From Candidatus Woesearchaeota archaeon (GTDB lineage Archaea; Nanobdellota; Nanobdellia; Woesearchaeales; B54-G15), in contig QMQQ01000031.1 of the NCBI GenBank assembly GCA_003648985.1, positions 1 through 5,101 on the forward strand: a DNA stretch of 5,101 nucleotides. Reading direction: 5' to 3'. The translations under genes and the position numbers were made by a program. Every line of letters starts with the position of its first letter. The stretch's first letter is position 1. The notes under the pieces were generated by a model. That model was not told the origin of the DNA. It searched no databases and worked only from the letters and a program-made list of their open reading frames with translations. Below are positions 1 to 4,620 of the stretch, in pieces.

Positions 1-835
1 ATTGGCTACAGTAGGAATAACTACCTATTTTAGTCACCAGAAGTTGAAACTTTTAGATTCTACTGCTCAAGAAATAGTTTCTTATCTACGCTATGCTCAG
101 CAAAAGGCAATAGCACAAGAGGAGAATTCAGCTTGGGGAGTTCATTTTGAAAATCCAACTTCGGGCCGAGGATTTTATTCTTTGTATAAAGGAGAATCCT
201 ATTCTTCACCAGTAGATACTAAATATCTTCCTGCGGGAATTGATTTTGTTTCTCCTGATGAGGGACAAACTTTAAATATTCCTTTTTATAAATTAGTAGG
301 CAATTCTTCCGGAGGAACTATTACTATTATAGGATATCAAAACCAAGTAAGAACTATTACGGTACAGAGTCAGGGATTAGTGATGATTAATACAGGAAAT
401 ACTACTACCGGTTATGCTTGGAATAGCAGAATAGGATGGATAAACTGGGGGGCTACAGGAGGGAATATAGTGGTGCCGGAAGGGTCAGGAGAATTATCAG
501 GAATGGCTTATTCTAATAATGGGGGCTGGATATCATTGAGTTGTGTTTCTACTAACAGCTGTGGGAGCGTGGATTATAAAGTGACTAAAGATGCTGATGG
601 TAATCTTTCCGGTTGGGCCTGGTCAGAAAAATTTGGCTGGATAAGTTTTAATTGTTCTAATGATGATAGTTGTACCTCTTCTAATTATAAAGTAACAATT
701 AATTCTTCTACTAATGAATTTGAAGGCTATGCTTGGTCAGAGAATTTGGGCTGGATAAGTTTTAATTGTAATACCGGAGGACCTTCTCAAACTAACATTT
801 GCGACCAATCTAATTACAAAGTGCGTAAATTATAA
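1..835 (+). CDS. GspH/FimT-like minor pseudopilin with C-terminal Trp/Cys repeats (5'-truncated)
   Basis: This is a partial gene; the reading frame enters the window at base 2. The TTG there is probably not the start. The first residues (LATVGITTYFSHQK) match the end of a pilin hydrophobic helix, so the prepilin leader, the cleavage site and most of the transmembrane helix lie upstream. Residues counted from base 2: about 1-40 are the amphipathic helix (LDSTAQEIVSYLRYAQQKAI, typical of the FimT/GspH class), and 41-130 are a beta-rich pilin head ending in the usual ITVQSQGLVMIN strand. Residues 137-277 are four repeats built on G-Y-A-W-x5-G-W-I-S-F-x-C with a YKV end. Three of them carry a Cys pair (181/187, 218/224, 256/267). 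GspH/FimU proteins belong to the minor-pilin tip complex that primes fibre assembly in the inner membrane. The repeats are extra to that family and probably surface-exposed. The stop is TAA 833-835. A GspH-like assignment is more likely than a major pilin because of the head pattern and gene order. Confidence 0.8.
   Translation, partial: LATVGITTYFSHQKLKLLDSTAQEIVSYLRYAQQKAIAQEENSAWGVHFENPTSGRGFYSLYKGESYSSPVDTKYLPAGIDFVSPDEGQTLNIPFYKLVGNSSGGTITIIGYQNQVRTITVQSQGLVMINTGNTTTGYAWNSRIGWINWGATGGNIVVPEGSGELSGMAYSNNGGWISLSCVSTNSCGSVDYKVTKDADGNLSGWAWSEKFGWISFNCSNDDSCTSSNYKVTINSSTNEFEGYAWSENLGWISFNCNTGGPSQTNICDQSNYKVRKL
410..832 (+). repeat. Trp/Cys repeat array, copy 1 (four units)
   Basis: Four in-frame protein repeats lie at 410-499 (30 codons, a cap unit without cysteines containing GWINWGATGGNI), 500-610 (37), 611-724 (38) and 725-832 (36). 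The core is G-[YMW]-A-[WY], then GWIS[FL]-x-C, a second Cys, and [DN]YKV. The same cap-plus-three arrangement occurs in the gene at 2977-4014, and 590-618 is identical base for base (29 bp) to 3637-3665. I recall similar AWSxxxGWISFNC repeats in Patescibacteria surface proteins but cannot name a family. Confidence 0.85.
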
Positions 836-867
836 TAAAAATATAATAAAATTAATTAATAAAAATT

Positions 868-1545
868 ATGACTAAACAAATCTCTTTTCCCACGGCCTTA
901 AGTGCTGTAATTATAGTAGGGCTGCTAATAGCGGGCTATGTATTTGGCTGGGTTACCCCCTCTCAAGATCCACCTGAGGGTGATCTTGACGCTCCTTTGG
1001 ATACCTCAGACACCGCTCAAACTAAATCAGGAGATCTCACCATAAACGGAACCCTTACCTTGGGTAGTCAGCTAATATCTCAAGTTGCTTCAGGCACTGC
1101 ACCTTTTTCTATCGATTCTCCTACATTAGTGACCAATCTTAATGCTGATAAGTTAGATGGGTATGATGCTGCAGATTTAAGCGCGGGAGGAGGAGCGATT
1201 ACTTATTATTATTTAACTACAACTACCTATACAGGAGATCATAATTGTGATGACAGTCCTAGCAATTGCTGTGATAGTGGCTACCATATGTGTACCTATC
1301 TGGAGCTTTCTCAAGGTAAATCATTACTAGCGAGTGGTAAGTCTGTCCCGTCGTACGGTACCAGTGGTGAAGGTTGGATACAATGCAATACTAGTTACAA
1401 TAATAATGGTTGCAATGATTGGGAATCTAGTGACTCGGGGGGATACGGATGCCAGGTCTATCTACAAAGCTCGGGTTATTGGAATTCCCCGGGAACCGCC
1501 AGCTGTGATACCTCGCTTCCTGTGTGGTGTTGCTCAGATCTTTAG
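868..1545 (+). CDS. Membrane-anchored Cys-rich adhesin-like protein
   Basis: This 225-residue protein starts at the only plausible in-frame ATG. No Shine-Dalgarno is visible, and a pure A/T stretch (826-869) precedes it. Residues 8-28 form one hydrophobic segment with no clear signal peptidase or prepilin site, suggesting an N-terminal anchor with the rest outside. Residues 29-55 are an acidic, Pro-rich linker, and 56-68 read like DLTINGTLTLGS beta-solenoid stretches. Residues 76-99 (GTAPF...LVTNLNADKLDGYD) match a short motif common in phage tail fibres and surface adhesins. The C-terminal domain has ten cysteines (127, 134, 135, 142, 173, 182, 195, 213, 221, 222), with GYHMCTYLEL near its start and PVWCCSD at its end; the even number would allow five disulfides. 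It lies between the H-like and I-like pilin genes in the same direction, so it may work with the pilus, perhaps in attachment. That role is inferred, and I do not recognise a characterised family. Confidence 0.75.
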   Translation: MTKQISFPTALSAVIIVGLLIAGYVFGWVTPSQDPPEGDLDAPLDTSDTAQTKSGDLTINGTLTLGSQLISQVASGTAPFSIDSPTLVTNLNADKLDGYDAADLSAGGGAITYYYLTTTTYTGDHNCDDSPSNCCDSGYHMCTYLELSQGKSLLASGKSVPSYGTSGEGWIQCNTSYNNNGCNDWESSDSGGYGCQVYLQSSGYWNSPGTASCDTSLPVWCCSDL

Positions 1546-1603
1546 CACTTATAATCATTTAGTGACTATTTAAGATTTAGATAAAGTAAGTAATTATAAG
1601 ATT

Positions 1604-2557
1604 GTGATTAAAAAAGATAGAAAGCTTTACAGGGCACAATCTCTATTGGAGCTCCTCCTTTCTGTAGCAGTAGGCACTATTATGATAGGGGGTTCTGTTC
1701 TTTTGATGGGTGTTTCTTTAAAGAATTACCAATCTATTAGACAAAATCTACAAGCGAATTCATTATTGCGTCAGTATGCTGAAGTTATTATTTCTTTGGC
1801 AAAAGATGATTGGCATAATATTGCTGATTTAACAAAAGATAGTAATTATCATTTATCTTTATCTGGTAACAGTTGGTCTATTCAGAGTGGTGTGGCTTCC
1901 AGCACTGTTAATAGTGTTCCTTATAGCTTATACTTTCAGGTATCTAGTGTAAACAGAGACGCAAGTGGTGATATTAGTGATTCTGGAGATAATGACCCCA
2001 ATACCTTAAAGATAGTTAATACTATAGAATATGGTCCTAATTATGTTTCCAGTTCTTCTTTGTCTTTCTATCTTACTCGTTCGGGAAATAATAAAGTTTT
2101 TCAGCAAACAGATTGGTCTGGTGGTTCGGGACAAACAGGTCCCATTCCTAATCCGGGTAATAAGTTTGATAGTTCTGACAATATAGATTACTCTACTAGT
2201 GGACAGATAACTATGGCTACTACTACTTCTGATAGTTATCTCATTTCTTCTATTTTAGATACCGGAGTATCCGGGGGAGCGGGTTTTAACTCTTTGCTGT
2301 GGCAGGGAAGTTTGGGCAGTGGTGGTTCTGTTAAATTCCAAATTGCTTTTTCTAATTCTCCCTCTGGGCCTTGGACTTATTATGGGCCCACCTCTACCTC
2401 CGATTATTATCAGCCCAATCCTGATGTGTCTGTTTCTTTTCCTACCACCGGCTCGGCTAGTCCTCAAAATTATCGCTACATTAGGTATAAAGTTTATCTT
2501 TCTACTACTGACACTACTCCCCAAGTAGATGACATTATAATAAATTGGAGCCCTTAA
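1604..2557 (+). CDS. PilV/GspI-like prepilin with discoidin-like C-terminal module
   Basis: This 317-residue protein starts at GTG 1604. An in-frame TAA at 1571 and the absence of other start codons after it leave this as the only standard start. Residues 1-11 are a short basic leader. Prepilin peptidase would cut between Ala11 and Gln12 (RA|QSLLELLL), with Glu16 as the conserved Glu+5; Ala instead of Gly at -1 is tolerated but unusual. Residues 14-38 are the hydrophobic helix, followed by an amphipathic helix to about 68 and a beta-rich head to about 165. A QTDWSGG linker (168-174) and Gly/Pro-rich stretch lead to a C-terminal module (about 187-317) with SYLISSILDTG, NSLLWQG, SVKFQIAFSNSPSGPW, YRYIRYKVYL and VDDIIINWSP. 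Such modules are widespread on Patescibacteria surface proteins and resemble F5/8-type carbohydrate-binding sandwiches, though I cannot show the fold. QSLLE-type N-termini fit PilV/GspI minor pilins. A palindrome overlaps the stop codon. Confidence 0.82.
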   Translation: MIKKDRKLYRAQSLLELLLSVAVGTIMIGGSVLLMGVSLKNYQSIRQNLQANSLLRQYAEVIISLAKDDWHNIADLTKDSNYHLSLSGNSWSIQSGVASSTVNSVPYSLYFQVSSVNRDASGDISDSGDNDPNTLKIVNTIEYGPNYVSSSSLSFYLTRSGNNKVFQQTDWSGGSGQTGPIPNPGNKFDSSDNIDYSTSGQITMATTTSDSYLISSILDTGVSGGAGFNSLLWQGSLGSGGSVKFQIAFSNSPSGPWTYYGPTSTSDYYQPNPDVSVSFPTTGSASPQNYRYIRYKVYLSTTDTTPQVDDIIINWSP

Positions 2558-2575
2558 GCAAGCGGAGCTTGCTTA
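2555..2575. repeat. Perfect 9-bp palindrome over the stop codon
   Basis: TAAGCAAGC (2555-2563) and GCTTGCTTA (2567-2575) form a perfect 9-bp stem with a GGA loop, and the first three bases are the stop codon of the preceding pilin. It is followed by TGGAGAATAAAG, not a T-run, so it is not a standard intrinsic terminator. It lies directly before the GAAT-rich left flank of the four-helix-bundle gene and could be an mRNA processing or stability hairpin, or an element boundary. Confidence 0.75.
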
Positions 2576-2578
2576 TGG

Positions 2579-2613
2579 AGAATAAAGAATATAGAATAGA
2601 ATAATGAATATAG
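2579..2613. repeat. Left inverted repeat flank of four-helix-bundle cassette
   Basis: This purine-rich GAAT stretch has two GAATATAG units (2587-2594 and 2606-2613). Bases 2579-2594 match the reverse complement of 2984-2999 at 15 of 16 positions. The start codon of the four-helix-bundle gene (2604) lies inside it. Confidence 0.6.
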
Positions 2614-2987
2614 AGAAGATTCGTAAGTTTACTGATTTAGCAGTATGGCAGGAGGGGCATAAGTTAGTGTTGATGATATATAAAATTACTAAAGGCTTTC
2701 CCAAAGAAGAACGATACGGACTAATAGATCAAATGAGAAGAGCAGCAGTATCTATTACTTCTAACATAGCCGAGGGATTTAGTAGAAAATCGCCCAGAGA
2801 TAAATACCAATTTTATACTATCGCAAAAGGTTCTCTTACTGAACTTCAAAACCAACTTCTAGTAGCTAAAGATGTAGGGTATATATCAGAAGAATCTTTT
2901 AACAAAATAGCTAAACAATCAGTCATTGTTCATAAATGTGCTAATGGTTTATTAAAAGCCACTCGATTTAAAAAATATGAAAACTAA
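2604..2987 (+). CDS. Four-helix-bundle protein (23S rRNA intervening-sequence protein family)
   Basis: This 127-residue soluble protein is close to the usual length (about 115-130) of the 23S_rRNA_IVP / four helix bundle protein family (PF05635, TIGR02436). Its hallmarks are F-x-DL-x-VWQ (9-16), a helix followed by FPKEERYGLIDQMRRAAVSI (33-52), the signature NIAEG-F-x-R (54-61), and a later helix with KGSLTELQNQLLVAKDVGYI (75-94). Relatives include the open reading frames inside 23S rRNA intervening sequences and the Avd accessory proteins of diversity-generating retroelements; they are thought to form oligomeric bundles that bind nucleic acid. No rRNA, reverse transcriptase or variable repeat is seen here. 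The start is ATG 2604 with no clear Shine-Dalgarno. The stop overlaps the next gene by 11 bases, so translation may be coupled. The protein has no pilin features, and the flanking inverted repeats suggest it arrived as a cassette. Confidence 0.9.
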   Translation: MNIEKIRKFTDLAVWQEGHKLVLMIYKITKGFPKEERYGLIDQMRRAAVSITSNIAEGFSRKSPRDKYQFYTIAKGSLTELQNQLLVAKDVGYISEESFNKIAKQSVIVHKCANGLLKATRFKKYEN

Positions 2988-4014
2988 ATTCTTTATTCTA
3001 AATTCCCATTCTAAATTCCAAATTCTAAATTCCAAATTCTTTTCTTCTCGTTCTGCGAGAAAGGGTTTTACCTTAATGGAACTTTTAATGTATGCCGGGA
3101 TTTTGGCTATCTCTGCCGGTTTAGTAACTGGTATTGTCTATACCATCTCTCGCGCTAACCTTAAAACTCAAGCAGAAGAAGCAGTCAATAATCAAATGAT
3201 GAGATTAGAGGAGATTTTCCGGCAAAAGATAGAATCTGCTAAAAGTGTAAATTCTATCAGCGGTTCTTATCTATCTTTAGAGATGTCTGATTCTGATAAA
3301 GACCCCACAGTTTTTTCTTTATCTAATGATATAGTTTATTTGCAGGAAGGTTCTGGTTCTCAAGTTGCCCTGAACGATTCTAATGAAGTAAAAGTTACTT
3401 CTTTAAGTTTTGTTCCTACCGGCGCTTCTGGGGCGGCAGTTTCTGATACCTATCATTATGCTTGGAATGATCAGGTAGGGTGGATTGACTGGGCTTACCC
3501 CGGAGGTAATATCCGGGTGCCCATAGGCGAAGGAGATTTAGACGGGGGCGCTTATATAGTGAGCGAAGACAGTTGGATTTCTCTAAATTGTAATTTTACT
3601 GATAGTTGTTCTACTGTTGATTATAAGGTTTCTTCTGATGCTGATGGTAATCTTTCCGGTTGGGCTTGGTCTGACAATTATGGTTGGATTAGTTTTAGTT
3701 GCACAGACGGCGGCTCTAATGGAGAAGATATTTGTTCTACCTCTGACTATGGGGTTACTGTTTCTACTTCTACCGGGGAATTTGATGGCCATGCTTGGTC
3801 AGAAAATATTGGTTGGATCAGTTTTAATTGTAAGACAGGTGGCTCTAATGGAGAAGATATTTGTTCTACCTCTGATTACAAAGTGCAAGATTTAAGAACT
3901 AAAACCTTTGCCATCAAAGTAGATATTAGTTTGCAATATAATTCTACCAAACCAGAATTATCCGCTACCAAATCTAATACTTTTGTGTTTAACCTCATTA
4001 ATGCGAATAAATAA
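2977..4014 (+). CDS. PilW/GspJ-like prepilin with internal Trp/Cys repeat array
   Basis: This 345-residue protein starts at ATG 2977, the only in-frame ATG before the pilin core. Cleavage is expected after Gly30 (KG|FTLMELL), with Glu35 as Glu+5 and a hydrophobic helix to about 56. The 30-residue leader is long, and residues 3-21 are encoded by the CTAAATTC tandem repeat of the preceding cassette. Residues 57-90 are the amphipathic helix (AEEAVNNQMMRLEEIFRQKI), and 95-147 a beta head with VKVTSLSFVP. A four-unit Trp/Cys array (about 160-303, Cys pairs 205/211, 242/253, 285/296) then interrupts the head, which resumes at 308-342 with FAIKVDISLQYN and NTFVFNL, the strands that normally follow such a segment in PilW/GspJ-like pilins. 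GspJ-class proteins are minor pilins of the assembly-initiating tip complex. The end overlaps the next gene by 14 bases, suggesting translational coupling. Confidence 0.85.
   Translation: MKTKFFILNSHSKFQILNSKFFSSRSARKGFTLMELLMYAGILAISAGLVTGIVYTISRANLKTQAEEAVNNQMMRLEEIFRQKIESAKSVNSISGSYLSLEMSDSDKDPTVFSLSNDIVYLQEGSGSQVALNDSNEVKVTSLSFVPTGASGAAVSDTYHYAWNDQVGWIDWAYPGGNIRVPIGEGDLDGGAYIVSEDSWISLNCNFTDSCSTVDYKVSSDADGNLSGWAWSDNYGWISFSCTDGGSNGEDICSTSDYGVTVSTSTGEFDGHAWSENIGWISFNCKTGGSNGEDICSTSDYKVQDLRTKTFAIKVDISLQYNSTKPELSATKSNTFVFNLINANK
2984..3040. repeat. CTAAATTC tandem repeat (right inverted flank), coding
   Basis: Four tandem units begin with CTAAATTC at 2984, 2998, 3011 and 3025 (periods 14, 13 and 14; the last two units are identical over 14 bases), and a CT at 3039 starts a fifth. 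They run inverted to the GAATATAG units at 2587-2613. The stop codon of the four-helix-bundle gene (2985-2987) is in the first unit, and the whole array is translated as the leader of the following prepilin. Confidence 0.8.
3454..3885 (+). repeat. Trp/Cys repeat array, copy 2 (four units)
   Basis: Units lie at 3454-3543 (cap with GWIDWAYPGGNI, no cysteines), 3544-3657, 3658-3786 and 3787-3885, on the same plan as the array at 410-832. The third and fourth units share a perfect 35-bp direct repeat (3712-3746 and 3841-3875) spaced 129 bases, exactly 43 codons, indicating a recent in-frame duplication or conversion. Confidence 0.85.
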
Positions 4015-4408
4015 CAGAAAGAAAAAAGGAGTTGCCGCTATAATTACTACTATAACCCTAGGTAGTTTAATTTTTGTAATTAGTTTAGCCACTACTATTA
4101 TTGCTTTTTATGCTAACCAGAATGCTGCATCTAATCGTAATAGTTTAAAGAGTTATTACGCTGCCTATTCTGGCATACAGGATACTTTATTAAAACTAGA
4201 AAGGAATAAAGATTATTCAACTGATTTTAATTTAACAATTTATGATACTGATGATGTGACTGTGAGCATATCTTCGGATTCAGGGCAAGCAACCATTACT
4301 GCTACTTCTACAGTTTCATCTGTTACTAAAAAACTACAATCAGTAGTAGATATTGATACTACTACAGGACTTATAACTCCTACCTCTACTACTGAATTAA
4401 CTCTATGA
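4001..4408 (+). CDS. PilX/GspK-like minor pilin
   Basis: This 135-residue protein starts at ATG 4001. A TTG at 3983 is in frame but would add six unlikely residues before the basic leader. MRINNRKKKG is the leader and the likely cut is Gly10|Val11. The hydrophobic helix GVAAIITTITLGSLIFVISL runs on to about residue 35. Position +5 is Ile and not Glu, as is typical of GspK, whose missing Glu+5 fits a place at the very tip. The segment NSLKSYYAAYSGIQDTLLKL (about 48-67) corresponds to the AAEAGI-type motif of PilX N-terminal domain proteins. A small beta domain follows (70-125), much shorter than classical GspK, with a Thr/Ser-rich tail. It overlaps the stop of the preceding pilin by 14 bases and is the last gene of the operon. 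No terminator is visible after it, and the next promoter begins about 24 bases downstream. Confidence 0.78.
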   Translation: MRINNRKKKGVAAIITTITLGSLIFVISLATTIIAFYANQNAASNRNSLKSYYAAYSGIQDTLLKLERNKDYSTDFNLTIYDTDDVTVSISSDSGQATITATSTVSSVTKKLQSVVDIDTTTGLITPTSTTELTL

Positions 4409-4431
4409 GGACTTTAGAGGACTTTCTTGAT

Positions 4432-4460
4432 TTGACTATGGGAAATTAATTTGCTATACT
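4432..4460 (+). promoter_or_regulatory. Sigma70-type promoter of the rplJ unit
   Basis: TTGACT (4432-4437), a 17-base spacer and TATACT (4455-4460), with TG at 4452-4453 giving an extended -10. The predicted start near G4467 falls on the first base of the L10 leader's outer stem, which supports the call. Confidence 0.85.
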
Positions 4461-4466
4461 ACCTTT

Positions 4467-4583
4467 GGTGTTTCCGTAGACCTTAGGTGCCTCGCACTCA
4501 AAACAGCGGGGATAAAGCCTAAAGAGGGAACGAAAGTTTCTTCTTTAGGTTAGAGGCATCAGGTCTGCGGAACACCGCAGGCC
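4467..4583 (+). promoter_or_regulatory. Ribosomal protein L10 leader RNA
   Basis: This matches the L10 leader family (Rfam RF00557) by position before rplJ, by the CCGUAGAC-x4-AGGUG core (4474-4489) and by structure. The outer stem P1 pairs 4467-4482 with 4562-4576 (14 Watson-Crick pairs, one G-U, one bulged T at 4473). An asymmetric junction (TTA 4483-4485 against A4561) is where a kink-turn is expected. P2 pairs 4486-4493 with 4553-4560. An apical hairpin runs from 4516 to 4551, with 16 continuous pairs closed by a GAAA tetraloop (4532-4535). In this family the L10(L12) complex binds the leader and adjusts expression of its own operon. The 3' strand of P1 is shared with the terminator below. 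Confidence 0.88.
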
Positions 4584-4590
4584 TTTTGCT
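4562..4590 (+). terminator. Attenuator hairpin overlapping the L10 leader
   Basis: GGTCTGCGG (4562-4570) pairs with CCGCAGGCC (4575-4583) around an AACA loop, giving nine pairs including one G-U, followed by TTTTGCTTTA. Bases 4562-4576 also form the 3' strand of leader stem P1, so the two folds exclude each other. The T-run is short and broken by GC, so termination may be partial, as expected for an attenuator in front of an essential gene. Confidence 0.75.
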
Positions 4591-4620
4591 TTATACAGGC
4601 GCTTAAATAGTCAATTAATT

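Larger units (their letters stand above)
2555..3061. mobile_element. Candidate four-helix-bundle gene cassette with palindromes and inverted flanks
   Basis: In order this stretch holds a perfect palindrome (2555-2575), GAATATAG-type repeats, the four-helix-bundle gene, CTAAATTC-type repeats in inverted orientation (2984-3040), and a second hairpin, TTCTCG (3045-3050) with CGAGAA (3056-3061). The gene exactly fills the space between the inverted flanks, and its start and stop codons both lie inside repeat units. There is no transposase and no clear target duplication, so any movement would need a helper. That this is mobile is an inference from symmetry and from its odd place inside a pilin operon. 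The ends given are the outer palindromes and may be too wide. Confidence 0.35.

Noticed and set aside
2..4. TTG as the start codon of the first gene
   Set aside because: The residues that follow are the tail of a pilin transmembrane helix, so the true start and the prepilin leader must lie upstream of the window.
1550..1555. TATAAT as an internal promoter before the I-like pilin gene
   Set aside because: No acceptable -35 box lies 16-18 bases upstream, and such hexamers are expected by chance in AT-rich spacers.
1334..1573. Open reading frame in another frame within the Cys-rich gene
   Set aside because: It overlaps a well-supported gene, has no recognisable features and looks like a shadow frame; the same holds for frames at 2255-2524 (-), 2319-2528, 3583-3792 (-), 3617-3895 and 4821-5006 (-).
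1548..1600. CTTATAAT / ATTATAAG inverted repeat (1548-1555, 1593-1600) between genes
   Set aside because: Only eight A/T-rich base pairs across a 37-base loop; likely chance and too weak for a terminator.
2555..2590. Intrinsic terminator after the I-like pilin
   Set aside because: The stem is good but is followed by a purine-rich stretch, not a T-run.
2604..2987. Diversity-generating retroelement (the four-helix-bundle protein as Avd, repeats as variable region)
   Set aside because: No reverse transcriptase or template/variable repeat pair is in the window, and the Trp/Cys array differences are not confined to adenine positions as far as I can see.
2984..3040. CRISPR array
   Set aside because: Units of 13-14 bp follow each other without unique spacers and are translated as part of a prepilin leader.
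3983..4003. TTG 3983 as start of the PilX-like gene
   Set aside because: ATG 4001 gives a normal basic leader (MRINNRKKKG) right before the hydrophobic helix and a short overlap with the upstream gene.
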